DNA from: Flavobacteriales bacterium CG_4_10_14_0_2_um_filter_35_18
Lineage (GTDB): Bacteria > Bacteroidota > Bacteroidia > Flavobacteriales > Flavobacteriaceae
DNA: 37,386 nt
Assembly: GCA_002793215.1 (NCBI GenBank)
Contig: PFPU01000068.1
Coordinates: 1-37,386, forward strand
Direction of reading: 5' to 3'
Shown here: positions 17,052 to 26,500 of the stretch, in pieces
Layout of the letters: every line of letters starts with the position of its first letter
Numbering within the stretch: position 1 is the first letter of the stretch
Made by a program: the position numbers and the translations under genes
Notes under the pieces: model-generated
Seen by the model: only the letters and a program-made list of their open reading frames with translations
Told to the model about the DNA's origin: nothing
Database searches by the model: none

Positions 17052-17075
17052 CCTAAATACTTTGACCCAATTTGA
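17052..17075 (+). repeat. direct repeat copy B flanking the transaldolase gene
   Basis: This 24-base sequence (starting cctaaatactttgaccc) is the partner of copy A at 15996-16020. It lies upstream of the transaldolase start, between that gene and the SDR stop. Just beyond it, 17100-17150 contains small local direct repeats (cactt repeated, and ttaggtc twice). Confidence 0.55.
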
Positions 17076-17163
17076 CATTTTTTTAGTTATCAATAGGTTT
17101 TCACTTTTTTTCACTTATCACTTAGGTCTTAGGTCTCCCTACTTCGGTTTTCTCACTCCAAAC

Positions 17164-17967
17164 TTACATTTTAAAATTATTCATCATCAATTTTTCGAAG
17201 ACCTTATCGGGAAGCATCCGTTTTAAAACTATTGCGAACTTTTGCATTGCGTTACCTACTTTGTAGTGTATTTTAGGGTTTTTGGTATTGATGATTTTAT
17301 AAATTGCTTCTGCCATTTGAATCGGATTTTCACCGCCATTAACATCGGCATCCATCAAATTTAAGTTAGCCTGATAGGCTTTTTTATAAGGAGAATTTTC
17401 AAAAACTGGGGTGTGATAGCGCCCTGAAGCAATGTTAGTTGCAAAATCACCCGGAGCGACATTGGTTACTTTAATACCAAAATTGGCAACTTCCATTCGC
17501 AAGGCTTCGGTTGATAGTTCTAAAGCGCCTTTGGTGGCCGAATAGATTCCCCGAAAGGGCAAACCCATATAACCGGCAATAGAAGTAATGTTAATAATCA
17601 AACCGCTTTTTTGTTGACGCATTTGAGGTAAAACGGCTTTAATCACATCAATAGCTCCAAAAAAATTGGTGTTAAAAACATGGTGCATTTTGTCAGTTGG
17701 CGTGTCTTCTAGCGCTCCGGTAATGCCCATGCCGGCATTATTTATCAAAATATCTAAGCGCCTTTCTTTAGCAATAATCATTTGAATGGCGGTGGTAATT
17801 GTATCGTTATCAGTAACATCTAAAGCTACTAAGTTAAAAGGATGCTTGGTAATTTTTTGTGGATTTCGACTTGTGCCATAAACTTTAAATCCCTTTTCAG
17901 ATAAATAAATTCCAATGGCTTTGCCAATTCCCGATGATCCTCCGGTAATTAAAACAACTTTTGACAT
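17164..17967 (-). CDS. short-chain dehydrogenase/reductase (SDR) family oxidoreductase
   Basis: 267 residues, classical SDR. The NAD(P)-binding loop is TGGSSGIG (residues 8-15), the structural NNAG lies at 76-79, and the catalytic residues are Ser129 (NITSIAG), Tyr142 and Lys146 (YSATK). A basic residue in GTSRNP after the second strand suggests NADP(H). The C-terminal part (MAEAIYKIINTKNPKIHYKV, then MLPDKVFEKLMM) resembles the SDR subgroup often annotated as oxidoreductases of unknown substrate. It is monocistronic. The downstream gap before the transaldolase holds repeat copy B. The reaction cannot be specified. Confidence 0.92.
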   Translation of the reverse strand: MSKVVLITGGSSGIGKAIGIYLSEKGFKVYGTSRNPQKITKHPFNLVALDVTDNDTITTAIQMIIAKERRLDILINNAGMGITGALEDTPTDKMHHVFNTNFFGAIDVIKAVLPQMRQQKSGLIINITSIAGYMGLPFRGIYSATKGALELSTEALRMEVANFGIKVTNVAPGDFATNIASGRYHTPVFENSPYKKAYQANLNLMDADVNGGENPIQMAEAIYKIINTKNPKIHYKVGNAMQKFAIVLKRMLPDKVFEKLMMNNFKM

Positions 17968-18017
17968 TTAATGAAATACGATTTTGATTAAAAAATTTGG
18001 CTCCTTTTATTTCAATT

Positions 18018-18025
18018 CAAAAGTA
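18018..18025 (-). promoter_or_regulatory. candidate -7 element for the SDR gene
   Basis: The minus strand reads TACTTTTG, matching TAnnTTTG, 51 bases ahead of the SDR start. No TTG is seen at -33 spacing, so the support is partial. Confidence 0.4.
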
Positions 18026-18162
18026 CAATAATTGATGGGATATTTACATAAACACGCCACATTCCATTTCAACAGCTGCATTTGCAGAATAAAAAAACCA
18101 AAAGGCTATGATAAGTTGGTAAATTTAATGGGTTTTTAAAATGACTATTAGAGCAGTTAAAC

Positions 18163-18264
18163 AAAAAATGGCAAGCGACCTACATCACACCGCTACGACC
18201 TTGTACCCTTGCTGTGTTCCCACCCTGGGGGATTTCAAAGGAGCTGGTTGTGTAGGACTTGCCG
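18163..18264 (-). ncRNA. ffs: signal recognition particle RNA, bacterial small type
   Basis: Read on the minus strand, the transcript begins near 18263 with GGCAAGTCCTACAC and ends near 18170 with TGTAGG followed by CTTGCC. The ends therefore pair as GGCAAG/CTTGCC and CCTACA/TGTAGG, making one long hairpin of about 94 nt. The apical part has CCCCCAGGGTGGGAACACAG and then CAAGGGTAC, the Bacteroidota version of SRP domain IV that binds Ffh. A run of six T follows the 3' stem (18163-18168), a plausible intrinsic terminator. With Ffh and FtsY this RNA targets nascent membrane proteins to the translocon. The canonical promoter directly upstream fixes strand and 5' end. Confidence 0.92.
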
Positions 18265-18267
18265 GTG

Positions 18268-18297
18268 CAAATTTACAACCTATTTTTAATTTCACAA
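18268..18297 (-). promoter_or_regulatory. canonical Bacteroidota promoter of the SRP RNA gene
   Basis: On the minus strand TTG (18297-18295) is followed by a 19-base spacer and TAAATTTG (18275-18268). This is the full -33/-7 consensus TTG-N19-TAnnTTTG. The predicted start, about four bases downstream, coincides with the first base of the RNA's terminal stem near 18263. Confidence 0.82.
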
Positions 18298-18358
18298 GTT
18301 TAAAGTTGTTAATTTAATTAAATCTAAAAAGCACTTCACTTACTCTATAAAAAAGTTT

Positions 18359-18366
18359 TAAATTTG
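18359..18366 (+). promoter_or_regulatory. -7 element of argS
   Basis: The bases read TAAATTTG, an exact TAnnTTTG match. Transcription would start near 18370, giving a leader of about 18 bases before the ATG at 18388. The last three bases form a TTG that extends the argS frame, but it lies inside the promoter and so cannot be the translated start. The -33 box is weak. Confidence 0.6.
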
Positions 18367-18387
18367 CTGACCATATTTAAAAAATCT

Positions 18388-20163
18388 ATGCCACTTCAAA
18401 ACACCTTGCCACAAGCCGTTAGTTCGGCTATTTTAAGCCATTATCAAGTTTCATTAAATGAATTTGAATTTCAAGCAACACGTCAAGAATTTGTAGGTGA
18501 TATCACCTTAGTTGTATTTCCATTGTTACGTCATATTAAAGGTAATCCCACACAAATTGGCGAAACTATTGGGGCCTATTTAAAACAAAATCTGGAGTTT
18601 ATAACTGATTTTAATGTGGTTAAAGGCTTTTTAAATTTGGTGATTTCGGATGATTTTTACCGAATTAGCTTTTATAGGATGTTTGAAACCGAACATTATG
18701 GCTATAAAACAGCAAACCCAAAGGATAAAGCCGTTATGGTTGAATATTCTAGTCCAAATACCAATAAACCCTTGCATTTAGGACACATCCGAAATAATTT
18801 ATTAGGCTTTTCGGTTGCCAAAATAATTGAAGCATCCGGAAAAAAAGTCATCAAAACTCAAATTATCAACGATCGTGGCATTCATATTTGCAAAAGTATG
18901 CTTGCTTGGCAAAAGTTCGGAAAAGGCGAAACACCAAAATCTAGCGGACTTAAAGGTGATAAACTAGTAGGAAATTATTATGTAAAATTTGATCAAGCAT
19001 ATAAAATACAAATTGCCAAAGGTATTGCTGATGGTTTAACCGAAGAACTGGCAAAAAAACAAGCGCCGATCTTGATTGAAGCTCAAAATATGCTCCTAAA
19101 ATGGGAAGCCGGCGATGCCGATGTGGTAGCACTTTGGAAGAAAATGAACCAATGGGTTTATGACGGATTTAAAATTACGTACCAAACTTTAGGCGTTGAT
19201 TTTGACATCAATTATTATGAAAGCAGTACCTATTTATTAGGAAAAGATGTGGTTAATGAAGGCTTAAATCAAGGTATTTTTTACAAAAAAGAAGACGGTT
19301 CCGTTTGGATAGATTTAACCCAAGATGGATTAGATGAAAAAATTGTATTACGAGCCGATGGCACAGCCGTTTATATGACCCAAGATTTTGGCACTGCCAT
19401 TCAACGTTTTAAAGATTTTGACATTGACACTTTAATTTATACTGTTGGCAATGAGCAGGATTACCATTTTAAAGTGCTTTTTTTAATCTTAAAAAAATTG
19501 GGTTTTAGCTGGTCTAAAAACTTGTTCCACCTCTCTTATGGTATGGTCGATTTACCAAGTGGCAAAATGAAATCGCGCGAAGGAACTGTTGTTGATGCCG
19601 ACGATTTAATAGCCGAAATGATTAAAACTGCCAAAGATATTTCGGAAGAATTAGGGAAATTAGAAAGCTACTCGGCTACAGAAAAAGAAATGCTTTACAA
19701 AACCATCGGTTTGGGCGCTTTAAAATATTTTATTTTAAAAGTAGATCCTAAAAAACGCATCCTTTTCGACCCTAAAGAATCCATAGATTTTAACGGCAAT
19801 ACCGGCCCGTTTATTCAATACACTTACGCCCGTATTCAATCCATTTTGCGCAAAGCTGATTTTGATTATTCAAAACCCGTTTTAATCAACCCTTTAGATA
19901 TCAAAGCTAAAGAGTTGATAAAACAACTACAATTATTTGAAGAAACCATTAATCAAGCCGCTCAAAACCAAAGTCCTGCCCTAATTGCCAACTATACTTA
20001 TGATTTGGTAAAACGCTACAATACTTTTTATCAAACAGTTCCCATTTTAGGAAATGAAAACGCCATCGAAAAAGTATTTTTTGTACAATTGAGTGATTTA
20101 GTTGGCAAAGTTTTAAAATCAAGTTTTAATTTATTGGGTATTGACGTTCCCGAACGTATGTAA
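18388..20163 (+). CDS. argS: arginine--tRNA ligase
   Basis: 591 residues from the ATG at 18388, the normal bacterial length. The open frame extends to a TTG at 18364, which falls within the -7 promoter element, so I exclude it. It charges tRNA-Arg with arginine. The class I HIGH motif appears as HLGH at about residues 130-133 within SSPNTNKPLHLGHIRNN. The KMSKS-like loop is SGKMKSREGTVV. The N-terminal Arg-specific Add-1 domain occupies roughly residues 1-110, and the anticodon-binding DALR domain lies at the C-terminus (FIQYTYARIQSILRKA, then LVKRYNTFYQTVPI). It is monocistronic, divergent from the SRP RNA gene and convergent with murF, with only 8 bases between the stops. Confidence 0.96.
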   Translation: MPLQNTLPQAVSSAILSHYQVSLNEFEFQATRQEFVGDITLVVFPLLRHIKGNPTQIGETIGAYLKQNLEFITDFNVVKGFLNLVISDDFYRISFYRMFETEHYGYKTANPKDKAVMVEYSSPNTNKPLHLGHIRNNLLGFSVAKIIEASGKKVIKTQIINDRGIHICKSMLAWQKFGKGETPKSSGLKGDKLVGNYYVKFDQAYKIQIAKGIADGLTEELAKKQAPILIEAQNMLLKWEAGDADVVALWKKMNQWVYDGFKITYQTLGVDFDINYYESSTYLLGKDVVNEGLNQGIFYKKEDGSVWIDLTQDGLDEKIVLRADGTAVYMTQDFGTAIQRFKDFDIDTLIYTVGNEQDYHFKVLFLILKKLGFSWSKNLFHLSYGMVDLPSGKMKSREGTVVDADDLIAEMIKTAKDISEELGKLESYSATEKEMLYKTIGLGALKYFILKVDPKKRILFDPKESIDFNGNTGPFIQYTYARIQSILRKADFDYSKPVLINPLDIKAKELIKQLQLFEETINQAAQNQSPALIANYTYDLVKRYNTFYQTVPILGNENAIEKVFFVQLSDLVGKVLKSSFNLLGIDVPERM

Positions 20164-20171
20164 AAATTTAA

Positions 20172-21428
20172 TTAAATCAAATCAATAACGCGCTCTAACG
20201 CCATTCCTCTTGATGCTTTTATCAACAAAACTCCTTTAGTTGGTGGCTTAAAATTCAATTTAAAATCATCAAAAGTTTTGAATTTTAAAATATCAGGCTT
20301 TTTTAAATTTGTTTGATAAAAATGTGTGCCGATTAAATAAACCTTTTCAAAATTTAATTGCGATAAGGCATCAACAATAGCTTGATGTTCTAAAGGTGCT
20401 GTTGCTCCCAATTCAAACATATCGCCAAGCACAAAATATTTGGCATTTTCGGTTAATTGCGCCATATTTTCGATAGCTAAAGTCATGCTGGTAGGATTGG
20501 CATTATAAGCATCTAAAATAATTTGCAAAGCGCCTTTTTTGATTATTTGTGACCGATTATTTTTGGGTTCATAGCTTTCTAAGGCTGTTTTTATTTGCGC
20601 TGTTGACACTTTAAAATAATGACCAATTGCTATTGCCGCAGCCATATTATTGAAATTATATACACCCGTTAGCTTACTTTTTATAAGGTACGAATCATAA
20701 GCCACCTCAACAAATGGATTTGAGCTTTTAAGAATTATTTCACCTTTATTAAATGAAATGGCTTTTATATTTTTGGTTTGTAAACATTGAATGTCATCTT
20801 GAACATTGATAAAGGCCTGTCCCGAATGGTCTTTTAAATAGCTATAAAGCATAGATTTTTCTTTAATAACCCCTTCGTGATTGCCAAACCATTCTAAATG
20901 TGCTTTTCCAAAGTTTGTAACATAGCCAAAATTAGGTTCTGCAATTTGGCATAAAAAGGCAATTTCTCCCGGGTGATTTGATCCCATTTCTACCACGCCA
21001 AGCTCTGTGCTTTTTGTCATTGCTAAAAGCGTTAAAGGCACTCCAATGTGATTGTTAAGATTGCCTTGCGTTGTTGCCGTTTGGTATTTTTGAGCTAATA
21101 CAGCACCTATTAATTCTTTGCTAGTAGTTTTTCCGTTTGAGCCGGTAATTGCAATGATTGGAATGCCTAATTTTTTTCGATGATATGTTGCCAGTTGTTG
21201 TAAAGTAGTTAATACATCCCCAACTAAAATGGTTTGATTTGATATTTGAAAGTCTGCTTCGTCAATAATTACATAAGCCGCCCCTTTTTTTAAAGCTTCA
21301 TTAGCAAAGGTATTTCCGTTAAAATTATCGCCTTTCAAGGCAAAAAAAACAGCCCCTTCAACAATTTTTCTAGTATCGGTAATAATGGGTTTTCCCGTTA
21401 TTAATTGGTATAAATCATCTATTTTCAA
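20172..21428 (-). CDS. murF: UDP-N-acetylmuramoyl-tripeptide--D-alanyl-D-alanine ligase
   Basis: 418 residues, slightly shorter than E. coli MurF (452), as in many Bacteroidota. It adds D-Ala-D-Ala to UDP-MurNAc-tripeptide in the cytoplasm, the last soluble step of peptidoglycan precursor synthesis. The ATP loop is ITGSNGKTTSKEL (P-loop at residues 95-102). TTQGNLNNHIGVPLTLL, VVEMGSNHPGEI, and ILDAYNANPTSM are the usual Mur ligase signatures across N-terminal, central and C-terminal domains. It lies 70 bases downstream of gldJ on the same strand, the arrangement known from Flavobacterium. A terminator-like hairpin sits in the gap, so read-through or an internal promoter must supply expression. 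Confidence 0.95.
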   Translation of the reverse strand: MKIDDLYQLITGKPIITDTRKIVEGAVFFALKGDNFNGNTFANEALKKGAAYVIIDEADFQISNQTILVGDVLTTLQQLATYHRKKLGIPIIAITGSNGKTTSKELIGAVLAQKYQTATTQGNLNNHIGVPLTLLAMTKSTELGVVEMGSNHPGEIAFLCQIAEPNFGYVTNFGKAHLEWFGNHEGVIKEKSMLYSYLKDHSGQAFINVQDDIQCLQTKNIKAISFNKGEIILKSSNPFVEVAYDSYLIKSKLTGVYNFNNMAAAIAIGHYFKVSTAQIKTALESYEPKNNRSQIIKKGALQIILDAYNANPTSMTLAIENMAQLTENAKYFVLGDMFELGATAPLEHQAIVDALSQLNFEKVYLIGTHFYQTNLKKPDILKFKTFDDFKLNFKPPTKGVLLIKASRGMALERVIDLI

Positions 21429-21435
21429 TGTCCTA

Positions 21436-21479
21436 TAAAAATTAAAAGCCCAATTTATTAAAAATAATATTGAGCTTTT
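21436..21479 (-). terminator. terminator-like hairpin between gldJ and murF
   Basis: On the minus strand AAAAGCTCAAT (21479-21469) pairs with ATTGGGCTTTT (21454-21444) over 11 positions with one G-U pair. Inner ATTA/TAAT pairing can extend the stem. The U-rich AATTTTTAT follows directly. It ends only about 8 bases before the murF ATG, so it could terminate or attenuate gldJ transcription. Confidence 0.55.
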
Positions 21480-21498
21480 TAATGGTTTTATTTAGTTT

Positions 21499-23328
21499 TT
21501 ATCTTCGTTTTACAAAGTGCGCTTGTTTATCTCTAGAAATAGAAGTAGAGCCAAGTCTATCCATAGCGCATCTAAATCCAATATAATCTGTTGCGGCATA
21601 TTCGGGCAAATACCTGCGCTGGGCTGGATCTAGCCAATAAGAGCGATCTTTCCAAGAACCTCCTTTATATACGCGTAATTTGTTGTCAATTAGCGTTCTT
21701 CTTGTATTGGTTACATCATATTTTTTTAAAATACGCCCTTGTTCATCAACTTCAATCTTGCTTTGCGGCGAATTATACATTCTGGGAATTAACTCAGCGT
21801 TATCCTCATCTTTATAAAAATATTTATTAGAGGCTAAGTCACCATCATCAGCATCTATATTATTTGCTTTTTGATAATTATATCTCATAAAAGCATCATC
21901 TTTAGTAATTGGCACATATTTTATTTGACCGGGCAATCCATTTGGAACAATTTGACCATTTTGCAAGGTGTCTAATTGAATGTTATTATAATCGATAACT
22001 ACCACTTTACCAAGTGAATCGATAAAGGTTTTCATAAAATAAGTCCCTCTAAAATAATTAAAATCGTTTGCTTCTGAATCAATTATGGGGCGATAAATAT
22101 CGGCTACCCATTCTGATACGTTTCCTGCCATATTATAAAGTCCAAAAGCATTTGGTTTATACGTTTTTATTTGAGCCGTAATATCAGCGCCGTCACTACT
22201 CCAACCTGCCAAACCACTATAATCGCCTTTTCCTTGTTTAAAATTAGCCATCATATCTCCTTTGTAGCGTTTGGTAATATCACGGGTATATTTGCCGTTC
22301 CAAGTGTATTTTTTACGATTTGTAATGTTGTTGTATTCTCTATTTTCAATATCAGCTTTTGCGGCATATTCCCATTCAGCCTCGGTTGGAAGTCGGTAAT
22401 TTGGCACTAACAATCCATCTGAAAGTGTTACTTGTCGTCCTGTAAATTTTTCTTTTTTTGGTTCTTTTGGCAATTTTTGACCACCCACAACAATTGAAGT
22501 TGTATCTTGTAAAATGGTATCTACAACGGTATTTGTTAGGTCTTCACCTTTTCTTGATTTACGTGTGGTTCGTTTTCCGAAAAAACCACTGCTTTTTTTG
22601 ACGAGGGTTTTCTTTACAGGAATTCCTCTTCCATATATTGAAGAGTCACCATTGAACAACAAATAAGGATTTTTGAGATACGTTTCAGTAACAAAATGAT
22701 TTTCGCCCTCAACTGAAATAGAATCTTCGGCAAATAAGGGTTTTAAAATGCCTTTATCCATTAAAATCCGCTCGTTTACCCTATCGGTACGCCACTTGCA
22801 ATAGTCAACTGCTTGCAACCACGAAACACCAACTACTGGATAATCGGCAAAGGCGGGATGTCTTAAATAAGTTTGAGATAATGAACCTGTTGAGCCCAAT
22901 TTATCACGCCAAACCAAGGTGTCAGGTAAAGCTGCTTGATAAATGCGTTTATTGATATCCATGGTATCCGATTGAGGGAACACACGGCTTATAAATTCTA
23001 AATAAAAACTGTACTCTTTATTTGTAACCTCGGCTTCGTCCATATAAAAAGAACGAATTTGAACACGTGTTGGCGTTGTATTCCAATCAAACATGACGTC
23101 ATCTTGAACGTGACCCATCGTAAAGGTACCGCCTTCAATTAAAATCATTCCCGGCGGCGTTCTTTGTCCCCGATAATCAACTGGTGCCGTAAAATTACCA
23201 AATCGTGGGTCGTTAAAACTCCATCCCGTTAAAGTAGATTTGTTTCGATCTGATTTGATACAACTTGATAGGGTTAAAGAAACTAACACTATGGTTGTGA
23301 ATATTTTAAAATAATTTTTGAGGTTCAT
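21499..23328 (-). CDS. gldJ: gliding motility / type IX secretion lipoprotein GldJ
   Basis: 609 residues. The N-terminus (KIFTTIVLVSLTLSSC) is a lipoprotein signal with lipobox L-S-S-C, placing the protein on a membrane facing the periplasm. The body is a formylglycine-generating-enzyme (FGE-sulfatase/SUMF1-like) domain: GMILIEGGTFTMG, FYMDEAEVTNKEYSFYL, YPVVGVSWLQAVDYCKWRTD, YRLPTEAEWEYAAKA, NAFGLYNMAGNVSEWVADIY and finally YIGFRCAMDR. GldJ stabilises GldK and is needed for gliding and type IX secretion in Flavobacterium. A basic, low-complexity segment (about residues 225-255, with SSGFFGKRTTRKSRKGED) interrupts the domain. porU and porV are divergent upstream and murF is downstream, the conserved gldJ neighbourhood, which separates it from the related GldK. 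Confidence 0.92.
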   Translation of the reverse strand: MNLKNYFKIFTTIVLVSLTLSSCIKSDRNKSTLTGWSFNDPRFGNFTAPVDYRGQRTPPGMILIEGGTFTMGHVQDDVMFDWNTTPTRVQIRSFYMDEAEVTNKEYSFYLEFISRVFPQSDTMDINKRIYQAALPDTLVWRDKLGSTGSLSQTYLRHPAFADYPVVGVSWLQAVDYCKWRTDRVNERILMDKGILKPLFAEDSISVEGENHFVTETYLKNPYLLFNGDSSIYGRGIPVKKTLVKKSSGFFGKRTTRKSRKGEDLTNTVVDTILQDTTSIVVGGQKLPKEPKKEKFTGRQVTLSDGLLVPNYRLPTEAEWEYAAKADIENREYNNITNRKKYTWNGKYTRDITKRYKGDMMANFKQGKGDYSGLAGWSSDGADITAQIKTYKPNAFGLYNMAGNVSEWVADIYRPIIDSEANDFNYFRGTYFMKTFIDSLGKVVVIDYNNIQLDTLQNGQIVPNGLPGQIKYVPITKDDAFMRYNYQKANNIDADDGDLASNKYFYKDEDNAELIPRMYNSPQSKIEVDEQGRILKKYDVTNTRRTLIDNKLRVYKGGSWKDRSYWLDPAQRRYLPEYAATDYIGFRCAMDRLGSTSISRDKQAHFVKRR

Positions 23329-23515
23329 CTGTAGTAACAGTATTATTTGATATTTTTGATTGTATGTAATTTACAATATTATATATTTTTTATCAGATTT
23401 TATTGATATTTTTAAACTTTTTAAAATCTGTTGCTCATTTAACGTATCTATTAATTTTTTATTATATGTTTAGCGCCTTTTTCAAATAAAAGAGACCTTT
23501 AAACGTTAACTTTTT

Positions 23516-26500
23516 ATGACAAATAAAAGCTACTTTTTCATTCTATTTTTACTTGCCATTTCAACTAATTTATCGGCACAACCATCACAAAAAAAGAACT
23601 TTTCTTTAGATTGGCAAACGCCACAAACAATCTTGTTAAATAATGGCAAAGATATTAAACTTCCTCTAGTTAAAAATAATACAATAAACGAAAATTTATT
23701 ACCAACTTTTTATGACTATTGGAAAAATGAAAGTGGTTTATCTATTGATTCTTTTTATATTGACAATGTGGTTTCTAGCTTTGAAAACACCACTTTGCCA
23801 GATGAAGTAAAAGCGAAAATTGGGCAAACGCTAACACCTCATTTTACAGTTGTAAATTCAGCCAATTCAAATGAATTTCAACTTTATTTAGAACCTTTTT
23901 TTATAAAAAACAACCGCCTTTATAAAGTTGAAAGTTTTACATTAAATTATACATTAACTTCTAAAATTCAAAATAAATCGGCGCTTGCCCAAAATACAAA
24001 CTCTATTTTAGCTTCTGGATCTTGGTATAAATTTGCCGTTGACACAACGGGTGTTTTTAAACTTGACCTCGGCTTTTTAAAAAGTTTAGGCATTAATACT
24101 TCCAACTTAAACGCTAATAACATTCGTATTTTTGGCAATGGTGGCGCCATGCTTCCTCAAAAAAATAGCGATTTTAGATACGACGATTTACAAGAAAACG
24201 CTCTTTTTGTTAATGACGGTGGTGACAACCTATTTAACAACAACGACTATATGCTGTTTTATGCCAAAGGTCCCGATAGCTGGGAGGTAAATCCGGTAAA
24301 CGGAAACGTAAATCACCAAAAAAATAGCTATTCAAACCAATCTTTTTATTTTATTTCAACCGACTCAGGTTTAGGAAAGCGCCTTGAAACTACCAATCCA
24401 AATACAAACAACCCAAATTTTCAATTAGATACTTTTAACGATTATTTTGTTTATGAAAAAGACGAAACAAATCTTTTTTCTGTTGGGCAACAGTGGTTTG
24501 GTGAATCTTTTTCAATAAATAACACCCCACAATTCAATTTTATATTTAATGATATTGACCCTTTAAAACCATTAAATATTAAAATTCGCGCAGTAGCTTC
24601 TTCTTCGGTAAGCACCCAATTAAAAGTAAATTTAAACAACAATTTGCTTTACAATTTAAACTTTTCTGCCAATTTACCAGGTTCGCTAACTTTGGCAAGC
24701 GCTACCCAACAGTTTGCTCAAACTCAAGTGCCTGACGAGAAATTAAATTTTAGTTTAACCTATAACAACAGTGGAAATCCGGCTGCTAGAGCTTATTTAG
24801 ATTTTATCGAAGTTTCTGGCACTAAACATTTAATAGCCAATAAAAAGCAATTTGGATTCCGCAGCTTTGAGGCTGCCAAAACCGCTACTTCAACAACGCT
24901 AGCTTATAAAATAACTAACAAATCAACTATTTTTCAGGTTTGGGATGTGAGCGATTTTTTAAATCCAAAAATTATTACAAACCAGTCTAATTCAAACGAT
25001 TTTATTTTTAACGCTCAAGGTGGGTTAGAAAACGGCAATGCCACTTTAAGTGAATATGTTGTGTTAAACGAAACGGATTTTTATAAACCAATTCTATTAA
25101 AAAATAGTAAAATCGCCAATCAAAATTTACACGCTTTAAAAGATATTGATTACCTTGTCATTACCCAAAATAATTTGATGAATCAGGCTGCTAGGCTTGC
25201 TGATTTTCACAAACAAGCCGATAATTTTTCGACTGCTGTGGTTGATGTTCAGCAAATTTACAATGAATTTGGATCTGGTTCGCCCGATGTAACATCAATT
25301 AGAGATTTTGTTCGATTTCTATACACTTCCGCGTCAAGCGTCGATAAAAAAATAAAATTTGTCTGCCTTTTTGGTGATACCTCTTTTGATTATAAAGACC
25401 GCATCACCAACAACAACAATATTGTTCCCGCATTTGAATCTTTAGAGAGTTTTAATTTGGCAACTTCTTATGTTACCGATGATTATTTTGGTATGATGGA
25501 TGACAATGAAGGAACACTTAGCTTTTTTGATAAACAGGATGTTGCCACCGGGCGCTATCCCGTAACTACCATTCAAGAAGCAAAAGCAGCCGTTGATAAA
25601 ACCTTGAATTACATTGGCAAAACCGCTTTTGGAGACTGGCGAAATTCAATTACCGTGGTTGCCGATGACCCTGATGTAGCTTCAGAATTTGTGCTTCAAG
25701 AAACCGTTGAGCGCATTTCAGATAATATCAGTCTAAATAAACCGGTTTTTAACATCAAAAAAATATATGCCGACGCCTATAAACAACAAACATCGGCAGG
25801 GGGCGAACGTTTCCCCGACGTGAATGAAGCCATAAACACCGCCATTGAAAATGGTACTTTAGTAATTGATTATTACGGTCATGGAGGTGAAGATGGCTGG
25901 GCAAAAGAACGCATTTTAGAAGTGCCCCAAATACAAGCTTGGTACAACCCGAATACCTTACCCCTTTTTATTACCGTAACCTGCGAATTTGCCAAACTTG
26001 ACAATCCACTTCGCGTCACCGCCGGTGAATTTGTTTTTAACAACATACAAGGAGGTGCAACAAGTTTGATTACCACCACACGCGAAATATTTATATCTGT
26101 CGGACAGGCTTTTAACGAAAATTTGGTTACTAAACTATTTAGCTTTAATGACGAAGATTATACCATTTCTCAGGCATTAATGGCTATGAAAAATGCTTTT
26201 ACCTCATCGCAACGCCTATTTGTCTATTATTTTGGCGACCCCGCTATGAAATTGGCTCAAGCAAAAGGCAATATAAAGATTACTAAAATGAATGATGTTT
26301 TGGTATCACAAGCCATTGACACCCTTAAAGCTTTATCTCATGTAACTTTTGAAGGTATTATTACCGATAAAAATAACCAAATACAATCGGATTTTAATGG
26401 CACTTTATCTGCTACAATTTATGATAAAGCCATAGATAAAATTACTTTAGATAACAATAATTTTGGACGAACCTTAAGTTTTGATGCCATTGAAAGCAAA

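Noticed and set aside
17100-17150. Short local repeats (cactt and ttaggtc) after the SDR gene, considered as a CRISPR or tandem array
   Set aside because: The units are 5-7 bases, irregular and lack spacers; slippage in intergenic DNA is enough to explain them.
18364-18387. TTG-initiated extension of argS by 8 residues
   Set aside because: The TTG is part of the TAAATTTG promoter element, and the ATG at 18388 gives the usual ArgS N-terminus.
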